From positions 1-28,289 of the forward strand of contig VXON01000139.1 of NCBI GenBank assembly GCA_009840065.1: 28,289 nucleotides of DNA, written 5' to 3'. Source of the DNA: Cenarchaeum sp. SB0662_bin_33 (lineage in GTDB: Archaea; Thermoproteota; Nitrososphaeria; Nitrososphaerales; Nitrosopumilaceae). This document shows, in pieces, positions 1 through 8,530 of this stretch. Every line of letters starts with the position of its first letter. Position 1 is the first letter of the stretch. The notes under the pieces were generated by a model. The model was not told where the DNA came from. It saw only the letters and a list, made by a program, of their open reading frames with translations, and made no database searches. The position numbers and the translations under genes were made by a program.

Positions 1-4
1 CGCC

Positions 5-24
5 CAGTAAACTATTGCAACCAG
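5..24 (+). repeat. left imperfect terminal inverted repeat of the IS630 element
   Basis: The 20 bases starting CAGTAAACTATTG match the reverse complement of 1146-1164 (CAGCAAACTATCG...) at most positions, with one extra base. The shared block is CAG-N-AAACTAT-N-G, ending in CAG. Its position just outside the transposase C-terminus fits a terminal repeat. Confidence 0.5.
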
Positions 25-129
25 CACTACAGAGTCCAGCAGAACTATCATGGGGCGGTTTGGCGGCCGGCTTCTGTCCGTACGTGCGCAGCCTCCCCCA
101 TACGGCAGGTTTGGCGTGGCACCAAACAC

Positions 130-1095
130 TCAGGAAGCCGAAGCGTCCAGATAATCATATGTTTTAACGGTCTTTATCTCCCCGGTTTTATACATCGCAT
201 CAATGTATGTCCTTGATGCCTTCCGGCGGTGTGCCGTTTCTGCTCCCTCCATTGCGTCTCCACAGGGTTGAGATCAGGTGTGTACGGCAGCAAGTATTCC
301 AGAATAACATCACCGCAGAACTCCTTGACAGCATCCCGCACTGTCTTTGACTTGTGATAGTTGGCGTTGTCTAGGAATATCGCGCACTTGCCAAATGTTT
401 GGTACACCTTCCCGATAAAGTCCAGAAAGTTGTCTCCGTTCGCCTTTTCATAGAACGCATGAAACTCCCGGTCAGGGGCCAGAACCCCGAACGTGTAGAA
501 TCGCTCGCCGGACAATATGGTCGGCACGGTAATCGCTTCGCCTCTTGGAAACCAGCCTGTCTTGTTTTCCCATCCAACTATGGTAGAGTACTCATCCTTG
601 TATCCACTGTGTTTGTATTCGGCAACCAACTGTGTTTAAACTCCTCTTTTTGTTCCTCGGAGGCAGCCTTTGGGTGTCGCGGACGCGCCCTTCTCCATGA
701 GAACCCCATGCGGCGTAGCAGCCCTTCCATTCCTCCGCGCTTGTATTCGATGTCGAACTTGCGGTGGACATGTGCTATGACCATGGGAGCGGTCCACATG
801 CCCGACTCAAAGCCACATTCGACAGGTCCGGCCACCATATTTTTTCTTAGTTCCACTAGTTGTTCTGGTTTCAGCTTGCATGCGGTCCCGGATGTGCATC
901 GTGGTATCTTCCTGCAAGGCCCATGTAGTGTAGCCACTTGCCTATCATTCCAAATGATTTATCCAGGATGGCCTCTATCTGGCGTAGAGTCATACCCTTT
1001 TTTCGTTTCAGGGCAGCCCGAAGCCTGTTGTGCGCGTTGACATTCTTTTCTTCCTTGATGGCACTGATCAGTTGCTCTTCGGTGACGTTGGGCAT
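130..1095 (-). pseudogene. IS630-type DDE transposase, frameshifted
   Basis: Four minus-strand reading frames join into one IS630 transposase. The N-terminal helix-turn-helix part starts at 1095 (MPNVTEEQLISAI, then TLRQIEAIL). A second frame from about 920 to 630 carries LKPEQLVELRK and a winged-helix region with KRGGMEGLLRRMGFSWR. A third frame (629-about 220) holds the catalytic core: the first aspartate in YKDEYS, the second in FLDNANYH, and the glutamate in NPVETQW. The last segment (KASRTYIDAMYKTGEIK, ending at 130) is in yet another frame. Some IS630 elements use one programmed frameshift, but three shifts point to decay. The catalytic triad is still readable, so the loss is probably recent. 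Sequencing error is the alternative explanation. Confidence 0.8.
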
Positions 1096-1145
1096 GAACT
1101 CATCGCCCTTGGGTAACCGTTGTATATTGCATATTGCAAATGCGC

Positions 1146-1164
1146 CTGATACGATAGTTTGCTG
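1146..1164 (-). repeat. right imperfect terminal inverted repeat of the IS630 element
   Basis: CTGATACGATAGTTTGCTG is the inverted partner of 5-24. It lies about 50 bp upstream of the transposase start at 1095, as expected for the 5' end of an IS630 element. Confidence 0.5.
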
Positions 1165-1195
1165 AATGGTAATTGTAGTGATTTCAAGCAGTAAT

Positions 1196-1217
1196 ACTAT
1201 ACTATACTATACTATAC
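1196..1217. repeat. ACTAT pentanucleotide tandem repeat
   Basis: Four perfect tandem copies of ACTAT are followed by a partial copy. They lie in the short spacer between the IS630 element and the 3' end of atpI. This is a simple repeat prone to slippage; no function is visible. Confidence 0.85.
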
Positions 1218-1287
1218 CAGACGCGACTTGTGTAATCCAGACAGGTGTGGAATAATACCGGGACGGTAGCAGGTTGATGCAAGAATT

Positions 1288-3399
1288 CTAGGATGTCTTC
1301 CAGCGGAACTTGTTATATATAAGATCTGGCCTGACAGAGCGGAATGGTACTGCGCCGCCATCATACCACTTTGTAAAGAACTCGTAGAGATGCAGCCGGA
1401 GCGACTGTATATACACAATAAGCCCCTCAATCATCATGATGCCTATATTGCCCCCAATTATCATAGCCCAGGCACCTACCGATTCGGCGCCTCCCAAGGA
1501 TGCAAAGGCATTGTTGACTGTGAGGAGCAATGCTGCATGTACCAGAAGCATAATGCCCAGTCTGGCATAGCTGATGGTATGCGCCAAGGCCTCAACGGTC
1601 TTGCCCAAGAATACCTCCATTATTACATTGGCGGCACTTCCACCCTCGTCAGGATGCCTCTTGGCATGTAATATGCCACCAATCATCATCATTACCATGG
1701 AGGATATGACTACTATTACGGCTATTCTGGTTACAATCCATACGGTAGCCCACTCTCCTAGAAACACGGTCACCCAGGGGACAGGCTCATCGTGCACCCT
1801 AGAGTACATGTTCATGACATCATACTGGGACCCTATGGCACACATCATTATGACTACAATTCCGCCGTATAATGCAAGATTTGGGATATACTCCATGTAT
1901 ACAAGTATTTTGTGTCCTGCCTTCAGATGACGCCTGATGCGAAGAATCATGGCCCATACCAAGTGTATAATACCCAAGAATAACGACACCTTGAGTATAT
2001 CTATAACCTGCTCAAATGTAAGCTCAGCCACACTCAACACTCCCACTATCCAAGATACACTGTGTAGGGGTCCGCCCTTCTCTAATAGAGCCTCAAATGG
2101 TTGCATGTGATCAATGTGATACCCGAACATCTCCCCCGTGCCCACGCCCGCTATTGCAGCGGCGGCACCGGATATGGCAATCAGCATTCCCCAGCGGGCC
2201 AGATTTCCCTGCCCCTTTATCTTAAAGAGCAGACCCATTCCCATCAACAATAATCCATGTCCCAAGTCTGCGAACATCACACCATAAAAGATGGGCCACA
2301 TCATGGCAATCATAAGGGTTGGGTCCGTCTCGCCCTTCTTTGGCACCCCCTGACTCTCCGTTATGGTCTCAAATGTCCTTACAAACGGCTTGTTATCAAA
2401 CAGGGTTGGTGCCTCCTCAATGTGTTTTGGGTTAGTGATATCCTCTACTACAGATGTCCATTCTCCGGTTATCTTCTTGAACTTGGACTCCATCTTTTTG
2501 GGTATGTATCCCTGAATGACTGCAAAGTGTTTTGTGCCGCCGGGCTTTCGGAGCGTCTCCAACATATCCTTGGCTATTGATGCTCTCTCATGTAAGATTA
2601 GTATCTCCCGGCGGAGACTCTTTTGCAGGCCGGCGGCCTTCTTTTCCAGTGAAGATTTGGTTGCGGTCAGATCCTTTATCTTTTCTTCTATGAGCGAGTA
2701 TGCCTCGCTAGGAACCTGGGGTAGGCCTGGAGGTATGGCAAATATAGATGCGTTGAATCCTCGGAGTACCTTTAACGTATTGTCCGAGGGGTCCCCCGTA
2801 ATTACCAAAATGGCAGCCTTATCCTTTGACTGTAGATTATACTTGTAAATGGCAGCATCGGGCAGGGCCCTACTAATCTCATCATAATCAGAAGACCGTA
2901 TAATGAATAGATTGATGTAAAAATGTGTCAAGAGTCCAAAGTCGGTCATGTCCATGTTCAATCTCTTGGCCACCTCAATGGTCTCCTTTAGTGAGCGATA
3001 CTCATCTAGTGAGCGTGCAGTATCGGCAGATTCAGCCAGTATCTTGCTTGCCTCACCTATTACACTGGGGGCCTGACTTGATATGTCACGTATTATATCT
3101 TCTATCTGGTTTAGATCATAATTTTGGGGCTTGATGGCAGTGCCCTTGAAGAGTATCTCTAGTATTCCCACCCTGGGTGGTATCTGGAGCCCCCGGACTA
3201 CATCGTTTATGGACTGGAATAGTTTTTGCGCCTCCAGTAGCAAGTCATCAATATCTGGTGTCACCAGGTCACCCTCGGTATCAACCTTGTGGAACCATTT
3301 GAATTCGGCCAGACGCGAGATGGCCCGTGGAGAGTCACTACGCGGTAGTATTATGGTACCCATCTTCAAGTCAGCCAGTGTCAATTTACTCTTCTGCAT
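1288..3399 (-). CDS. atpI: A/V-type ATP synthase subunit I (membrane stator a-subunit)
   Basis: The 703-residue protein has the two-part build of archaeal subunit I. The N-terminal half (about 1-340) is soluble and coiled-coil rich (for example EEKIKDLTATKSSLEKK); in the complex it holds the peripheral stalks. The C-terminal half has about eight membrane helices starting near PTLMIAMMWPIFYGVMFADLGHG. The helix SYARLGIMLLVHAALL carries the arginine (about R613) expected to face the rotor carboxylate during ion transfer. Length is normal for the family, and the ATG start with MQKSKLTLADL is plausible. It sits on the minus strand, apart from the other atp genes, which run on the plus strand beyond the SNF2/SWIM pair. 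Function is well supported by family features. Confidence 0.95.
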   Translation of the reverse strand: MQKSKLTLADLKMGTIILPRSDSPRAISRLAEFKWFHKVDTEGDLVTPDIDDLLLEAQKLFQSINDVVRGLQIPPRVGILEILFKGTAIKPQNYDLNQIEDIIRDISSQAPSVIGEASKILAESADTARSLDEYRSLKETIEVAKRLNMDMTDFGLLTHFYINLFIIRSSDYDEISRALPDAAIYKYNLQSKDKAAILVITGDPSDNTLKVLRGFNASIFAIPPGLPQVPSEAYSLIEEKIKDLTATKSSLEKKAAGLQKSLRREILILHERASIAKDMLETLRKPGGTKHFAVIQGYIPKKMESKFKKITGEWTSVVEDITNPKHIEEAPTLFDNKPFVRTFETITESQGVPKKGETDPTLMIAMMWPIFYGVMFADLGHGLLLMGMGLLFKIKGQGNLARWGMLIAISGAAAAIAGVGTGEMFGYHIDHMQPFEALLEKGGPLHSVSWIVGVLSVAELTFEQVIDILKVSLFLGIIHLVWAMILRIRRHLKAGHKILVYMEYIPNLALYGGIVVIMMCAIGSQYDVMNMYSRVHDEPVPWVTVFLGEWATVWIVTRIAVIVVISSMVMMMIGGILHAKRHPDEGGSAANVIMEVFLGKTVEALAHTISYARLGIMLLVHAALLLTVNNAFASLGGAESVGAWAMIIGGNIGIMMIEGLIVYIQSLRLHLYEFFTKWYDGGAVPFRSVRPDLIYNKFRWKTS

Positions 3400-3531
3400 T
3401 TTTTTCGTGTTTAATATCTTTGTGTTTCAAAAATTGTAAAATTATATACATTGGTTACATCAATATAGGCCACCTGTCTCCGCATTTCCGAACTCCAAAC
3501 AGTGACACGAGAGTCAAACGTGCAATCGAGG

Positions 3532-4617
3532 TTATTCCTTTTTAGACTTGGGAGGTCTGCCTCTCTTGCTGCCGGTGGTTTTACGTATCCCCTGTTGTAT
3601 GTCAATTCCATTTGCTGAGGCTTGACGATATATCTTATCCATGACTTCAACAAACCTCTCATCACCGCGCCACATTGGAAAGTTGCCCAGTTGTTTGCGC
3701 AGAGTCGCATCTTCTGATGAGATGGGCTCCGAGTGGGGTTGTTTCATATGATCCGAGCGGCCCCAAAATACCGCCGGATCCTTGGGGAGTGTCGTTAGTG
3801 TATATGTGTCATCGGCTGCATCATCATCGGTTTTGCTGGGGTACAGCCCGCCCATAACAAAAGGTGGTTCGTCGTATGTATGCCCTTCAGACCCCTGGTC
3901 GGCTTTGAGAGATATATCACTGGTTATAGCGTGCAAACTATTGGGAGAGTTGTGTTCGGGGTCCGTCTCTGTTGATTGTGTATCTGTATTTATGCTGGCG
4001 GGCCTCTCATCCCGAATCCATTCTACCCGTGACTCCATTGCATTTAGTAGGTCTTCCTTTTCAACACCAAATAACCTTAAAAGTAGAAACGGATTTCTAT
4101 CCAACTCCTCAGCCAAAATATAGGACACCGCCAAAATATGTCGACATAGTGCCGTCCACCTTACACAACCACATGATGTACTCATCGACATGCCGTTTGG
4201 GAAGAGTGTGAATCTCTCATTGCTTAACACCTTCCCTATATTTTCAGGAAACTCGCCGGCCAGTAAACTTGCGACGAGTGCTGGATGTTTACTGAGTATG
4301 TTGATGAGTTTTCGGTGGTAGTCTGTGTCGGTTAACGTAAGACTAATGTTTGATTGGTATGGACGTGTCCCGGACCCCTGCACTATGCCAGATATGAGAC
4401 CTGGCTCTACAGATACCGATAGTACCTGGCCTTTACGTGCATATGACTTGCCGCGGGTAAATTCGCCTTCAGGATCCACGTATGCCAAGATTGCCATCCA
4501 CGCTTTAGCCAGCTTGCTGTGCCCCACATTGCCCCGCTTAGAGTTGGGTTTTATACCTCCCTTCACCACTCTAGGGTCACGTCGGCGCGAGTCCCACCCA
4601 TAATATCTATCGTACAT
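3532..4617 (-). CDS. SWIM zinc-finger domain protein
   Basis: This 361-residue protein has a SWIM zinc-binding motif, C-x-C-x6-C-x-H, at about residues 149-160 (SCGCVRWTALCRHIL). The N-terminal segment GKSYARKGQVLSV resembles the strand region that usually precedes SWIM motifs. The middle (about 215-300) is acidic and low in complexity, and the C-terminus is basic (TGSKRGRPPKSKKE, with an AT-hook-like GRPPK), which suggests DNA contact. Its ATG follows the stop codon of the upstream SNF2 helicase directly (TAGATG), so the two are almost certainly co-translated. SWIM proteins encoded next to SNF2 ATPases are a known arrangement in bacteria and archaea. It probably acts as a DNA- or protein-binding partner of the helicase; the actual target is unknown. 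Confidence 0.88.
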   Translation of the reverse strand: MYDRYYGWDSRRRDPRVVKGGIKPNSKRGNVGHSKLAKAWMAILAYVDPEGEFTRGKSYARKGQVLSVSVEPGLISGIVQGSGTRPYQSNISLTLTDTDYHRKLINILSKHPALVASLLAGEFPENIGKVLSNERFTLFPNGMSMSTSCGCVRWTALCRHILAVSYILAEELDRNPFLLLRLFGVEKEDLLNAMESRVEWIRDERPASINTDTQSTETDPEHNSPNSLHAITSDISLKADQGSEGHTYDEPPFVMGGLYPSKTDDDAADDTYTLTTLPKDPAVFWGRSDHMKQPHSEPISSEDATLRKQLGNFPMWRGDERFVEVMDKIYRQASANGIDIQQGIRKTTGSKRGRPPKSKKE

Positions 4618-7600
4618 CTATACCCCCACAGCCTCCCTGCTCAGGGCCAGAACCTCCCTGAGATCGTCGTTGGACATCTCCGTCAGCCAGCCCTCGCCGG
4701 TACCAACCACCTCCTCGGCCACGGCCTTTTTGTGCTCTATAATCTGATCTATCTTCTCCTCCAGCGTTCCAATACAGACCATCTTGTGGACCTGGACGTT
4801 CCGCTGCTGGCCTATACGAAATGCCCTGTCGGTAGCCTGTCTCTCGACTGCGGGGTTCCACCAGCGATCAAAGTGGAAGACATGGTTGGCAGATGTAAGA
4901 TTCAAACCGGTGCCGCCGGCCTTCAAGGACAGCACAAATATCTGCGGTCCGTCTTCATTCTGGAACTCCTCCACCATCTTATCGCGCTTCTTCTTGGGCA
5001 CTCCGCCATGTAGAAACAACACCTCACATCCGAACTTCTCCTGCAGATGTTGCTGGAGTATGCCGCCCATCACAGCAAACTGACTGAATATCAGAGCCCT
5101 GTCCCCCACGGACAGCACCTCTTCAAGCATCTCCGTCAGCCTAGTCAGCTTGCCAGACCGATTGGCTATTCTTGATTTATCCCCTAAAAAATGTGCCGGG
5201 TGGTTGCATACCTGCTTAAGTTTTGAGAGGGTGCTCAGTATTATACCCTTCCTTTGTATACCCTCGGCTAAAAGTAGTGACCTCTCGGTATCGTTGAGGA
5301 CCGAGGCATATAGTGATGTCTGCTCCTTGGTCAGTGGACAAAAGACCTTCATCTCCATCTTTTCAGGGAGATCCGATATTATTGTCTTGTCAGTCTTGAG
5401 TCTCCGTAACATGAAGGGTCCGGTGGCGCGCCGGAGCCGCTCAGAGGCATCAGCGTCATGATCCGACTGAATGGGAACTAGAAAGTTTTGCTTGAACTTT
5501 GCCTGAGTGCCCAGAAAACCTGGATTCAGAAACTCCATTATAGACCACAGGTCTCCTAGGTGGTTCTCCACCGGCGTTCCGGTCAGGGCGAAGCGGTAGT
5601 CGGCGCCCAGCACTCGAACCGCCTCGGATTGTTTGGACTGGGGGTTCTTGATGTTCTGGGCCTCATCCAACACTACACCGCGCCATGGGACACTCACCAT
5701 GAACTCCACATCACGATGAGCTAGTCCATAACTGGTCACCACTAGGGCATATTTCTTTGCAGCCTTCTGAAACTCCTTATCCCGCATACGGCTGGGGCCA
5801 TGGTGTACCAGTACTGGAAGTTCCGGTGCAAAATTGGCTGCCTCCCTCTGCCAGTTGTTCATAACAGATGTGGGGCAGACCAATAGGGTCGGCATCTTAC
5901 TAGTTGGCCAATCACGCTGCACCATGGCAAGCACCTGTATGGTCTTACCTAGGCCCATATCATCTGCCAGGCATCCACCCAGCCCCCATCCTCCCAGAAA
6001 CGAGAGCCAAGAATAGCCCCTCAGCTGGTATGGCCGCAGTGTACCAACAAACCCCTCCGGCTGCTCCAGCTCCCTGAATCCGGCTTTTCCATCCAGCCGT
6101 TTTAGTACTTCGGCCATGTGGTCGTCAGTCTCTACACCATCAAAGACCATGCCTGATGGTATATCGGTGACTCCAAGCGCCGTTCTAATCACATCGCGGA
6201 AGCGTACCTTTTTGGGACCCTTCTTCATGAACTTGATCGCCGACTCTATATCAGGGACATCCACCGCAGTCCATTTACCACGGACTCTGACAAGTGGTTC
6301 CTTTATCCGGGCAATACGCTCTAGCTCATCCAGAGTCATCTTTTGTCCCCCCAGCGCTGCCTCCCAATCAAACGAGACTATGGTATTTAGTGAGAGCATG
6401 CCGGTGGATATATTGAAGTTCTTGGTGCCTGCACGCGCAGCCAGTCGGGGTTTTATACTTTTATTAGTCCACCATGTGGGCAGCATCACAGTATGACCTG
6501 CCTTTCTGAGGGCGACTGCATCCTTGGTTAAAAATTCATAGGCTCCCTTCATATCGATATTGTACCCCCCCATCTCCCTACGGGCCAAGCTAGCCGCTAT
6601 ACTAGAGGATACTCTCGCAGCCTGTCCCAGCAGTATCAGTAAGAGCTCCCTTATGCTGATGTCATCCTGCCCCGGAAACAGGTTAGTCCCATCACGCCAC
6701 ACCTCTTCTGCGGAGATGGTGAGGCTTGGGTCATCCCGATACTGTACCAGATAACGAACCCGCCACTCGTCAGTATAGCCAGCCTCCTCGTCGGGTTCCT
6801 CTAGACGGAAGCAGAGCTGAATGGGGTGTCTTGTCCGGATATCTATTGGCCACCGCCACTGATGGACATCTGTGACAAGATCACTTATACCATACTGTGT
6901 GCCGGCCACCCGACCAGTCGCCTTTAGGGCATACAACCAGAGTTCATGGGCGCTGGAAAAGATCTTTCGCCGGCCTGTCATTGGTGTGTGAGAACCAGAA
7001 GCTGCAGAGCGCACTATGTAATCCACCATCATATTTACGGCCTGCGAGAGTATCTCCTGAGCACTCCTCCGAGGCGGTCCGGCCTCGGTTGGCGCCAAGG
7101 CCCGCGCTACAGCAGGCATACGCTCTACCAGTCCAGAGAGTCGCTCTAAAGAGTCATCCACAAAGACGGGAGTCCATACCGCAGTATACGCATTCTTATC
7201 TACTGTCAGGTCCGGTAGAAACTGCTGCCGCGCAACGTGAAGCCCCGCAAAGCGCAAGACATCCGTCCAGTATACCAAATCAGCACCCACCACCGCCCCC
7301 GAATCTAGGGTTTTTTTGCCCATGACGGCACATATTACATCCACTGTGGTCTCCAAGGGTAGGCGAATGGCCTGCACAGACCAGGGTACCACCGTTAGGT
7401 TTGCCTCGGGTGGAGCCAACCCTGCATCACTAGATGGAATGGGATTATTGTTGATGGTGGGCAACCAGATCTTTACCAGAGATGATGATACTCTGGGTCT
7501 TATTTTTAGACTGGTGCCTTTCAGGGACCTAGACAGTCCCCCTATACTAGCACCAAGAGGATGGGGCCTGATTCCGCCTTTTGTCTGTTTATTTATGTCA

Positions 7601-7668
7601 TTGTCATCCTCTGACACCTCACCCCACAAGTAGAGATCTCCCTCATAATATCCAGCATGAATAATCAA
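4618..7668 (-). CDS. SNF2/Rad54-family DNA helicase (DEAQ type)
   Basis: This 1016-residue Swi2/Snf2 ATPase has a long N-terminal region (about 1-540) typical of prokaryotic SNF2 proteins. It is followed by helicase lobe 1, with Walker A DDMGLGKT at about 569-576, LLVCPTSVMNNW, and motif II DEAQ at about 668-671. Lobe 2 carries ALIFSQF, LFLHGG, LKAGGTGLNLTSA and RAFRIGQQ. These enzymes translocate on double-stranded DNA and remodel protein-DNA complexes or help repair. The start is TTG at 7668: no ATG lies upstream in frame, and a TATA-like ATTATAAT sits about 28 bp before it, fitting a leaderless transcript. The SWIM gene abuts its stop. Function class is certain; the cellular role is not. 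Confidence 0.95.
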   Translation of the reverse strand: MIIHAGYYEGDLYLWGEVSEDDNDINKQTKGGIRPHPLGASIGGLSRSLKGTSLKIRPRVSSSLVKIWLPTINNNPIPSSDAGLAPPEANLTVVPWSVQAIRLPLETTVDVICAVMGKKTLDSGAVVGADLVYWTDVLRFAGLHVARQQFLPDLTVDKNAYTAVWTPVFVDDSLERLSGLVERMPAVARALAPTEAGPPRRSAQEILSQAVNMMVDYIVRSAASGSHTPMTGRRKIFSSAHELWLYALKATGRVAGTQYGISDLVTDVHQWRWPIDIRTRHPIQLCFRLEEPDEEAGYTDEWRVRYLVQYRDDPSLTISAEEVWRDGTNLFPGQDDISIRELLLILLGQAARVSSSIAASLARREMGGYNIDMKGAYEFLTKDAVALRKAGHTVMLPTWWTNKSIKPRLAARAGTKNFNISTGMLSLNTIVSFDWEAALGGQKMTLDELERIARIKEPLVRVRGKWTAVDVPDIESAIKFMKKGPKKVRFRDVIRTALGVTDIPSGMVFDGVETDDHMAEVLKRLDGKAGFRELEQPEGFVGTLRPYQLRGYSWLSFLGGWGLGGCLADDMGLGKTIQVLAMVQRDWPTSKMPTLLVCPTSVMNNWQREAANFAPELPVLVHHGPSRMRDKEFQKAAKKYALVVTSYGLAHRDVEFMVSVPWRGVVLDEAQNIKNPQSKQSEAVRVLGADYRFALTGTPVENHLGDLWSIMEFLNPGFLGTQAKFKQNFLVPIQSDHDADASERLRRATGPFMLRRLKTDKTIISDLPEKMEMKVFCPLTKEQTSLYASVLNDTERSLLLAEGIQRKGIILSTLSKLKQVCNHPAHFLGDKSRIANRSGKLTRLTEMLEEVLSVGDRALIFSQFAVMGGILQQHLQEKFGCEVLFLHGGVPKKKRDKMVEEFQNEDGPQIFVLSLKAGGTGLNLTSANHVFHFDRWWNPAVERQATDRAFRIGQQRNVQVHKMVCIGTLEEKIDQIIEHKKAVAEEVVGTGEGWLTEMSNDDLREVLALSREAVGV

Positions 7669-7691
7669 TATTTGAACTTGGTGTGTTTGTC

Positions 7692-7700
7692 TATTATAAT
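7692..7700 (-). promoter_or_regulatory. TATA-like box of the SNF2-SWIM operon
   Basis: ATTATAATA on the minus strand is centred about 28 bp upstream of the TTG start at 7668. This is the spacing of an archaeal TATA box with a leaderless transcript. Assigned by eye from spacing and composition. Confidence 0.45.
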
Positions 7701-7900
7701 GGTTAACAAAATAGACTAATCTTGTAAAGATGAAGGATTTTCAAATTGCATAAATTTTGCCCAAAAGTAGTAATGCGCCAACTACAAAATGGTCTGATCT
7801 GACTCAAAACCAAACCTTTGGGACCGGCGGTTCAGCAAAAATTGAATATACTTTACAACTAGAATCTAGATTATGATTCCACCCCCGTACAGCTCCAAAC

Positions 7901-7908
7901 ATTAAAAT
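7901..7908 (+). promoter_or_regulatory. TATA-like box of the atpE-A-D operon
   Basis: ATTAAAAT is centred about 29 bp upstream of the TTG start of atpE at 7933. The rest of the 264-bp divergent spacer (7669-7932) is AT-rich, and I see no gene or RNA in it. Confidence 0.45.
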
Positions 7909-7932
7909 CCATTTGTCCGATGATGAAAACTG

Positions 7933-8529
7933 TTGAGTACAAACACATTAGAGCAAACCATAAACAAGATACTCTCTCAAACCGAGAAGAGGGTGATCTC
8001 TGTATTAGATGACACATTGGCAGAGTCACAAAAACGCCTTGATGACATAAGGGTAGACTTGGATGCCGAATACGATAAGATAATATCAGATGGTAGGAAA
8101 GAGGCCGAGAAGGTAGAAAAGCAGATTATAGGTAGCGCGGATTTGGAAGCCCGAAACCAACATCTGCTGGTCATGGAAGAGGCCGTAGGTAATGTGTTTA
8201 ATGAGGTGTTGGGAAGGATAGAGAAGGCGCCCAGGGATGAGGAGTATTCTAGGCTTGTAGAGACCCTATTGCGCGAAGCGATGAATGTACTTCGACTAAC
8301 GGACATAGTCGTGTACTCCAATCAATCTGATCGTGATGTGATAAAGACAGTTCTAGAAAAATTCCCAGATGCAGATATGGCTTCGGAGAGCATAGATTGT
8401 CTGGGAGGCATACAAATAAAATCCCGAGATGGTACCATGACATTTGATAATACATTGGATGCTAGAATATTACGTTTAAAGCCTTTAATTAGGAAGAATA
8501 TTGCAGCTAAATTCGGAGTAAGTGGTTAA
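7933..8529 (+). CDS. atpE: A/V-type ATP synthase subunit E (peripheral stalk)
   Basis: This 198-residue protein has a long charged N-terminal helix (residues 1-about 90, rich in E, K, D and A, such as DDIRVDLDAEYDKII) and a globular C-terminus with LGGIQIKSRDGTMTFDNTLDARI. That closing motif (GGI...DG.....NTLD.R) is typical of subunit E, which links the catalytic head to subunit I. The start is TTG, because in-frame stops close the frame just upstream and a TATA-like box sits 29 bp before it. The stop is immediately followed by the atpA start, so the two genes are co-transcribed. Length is normal for the family. Confidence 0.93.
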   Translation: MSTNTLEQTINKILSQTEKRVISVLDDTLAESQKRLDDIRVDLDAEYDKIISDGRKEAEKVEKQIIGSADLEARNQHLLVMEEAVGNVFNEVLGRIEKAPRDEEYSRLVETLLREAMNVLRLTDIVVYSNQSDRDVIKTVLEKFPDADMASESIDCLGGIQIKSRDGTMTFDNTLDARILRLKPLIRKNIAAKFGVSG

Positions 8530-8530
8530 A

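Larger units (their letters stand above)
5..1164 (-). mobile_element. IS630-family insertion sequence, decayed
   Basis: The element is bounded by imperfect inverted repeats at 5-24 and 1146-1164 and contains a broken IS630/Tc1-mariner-type transposase on the minus strand. The span of about 1.16 kb fits this family. No flanking TA target duplication is visible: only four bases lie to the left, and the right flank does not help. The interior has at least three frame changes, so the copy cannot encode a transposase in one frame. It lies downstream of atpI and does not interrupt a recognisable gene. The family call is firm; the exact ends are inferred from the repeats only. Confidence 0.6.

Noticed and set aside
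399..1040. Long plus-strand frame opposite the IS630 transposase
   Set aside because: It is antisense to recognised transposase segments and has no protein-like features of its own.
6897..7325. Plus-strand frame of 142 codons within the SNF2 gene
   Set aside because: Proline- and arginine-rich antisense translation of the helicase N-terminal region; not a gene.
3532..7668. SNF2-SWIM pair as an anti-phage defence system
   Set aside because: The neighbours are housekeeping ATP synthase genes and no nuclease or other effector accompanies the pair; a general DNA-remodelling role is the simpler reading.
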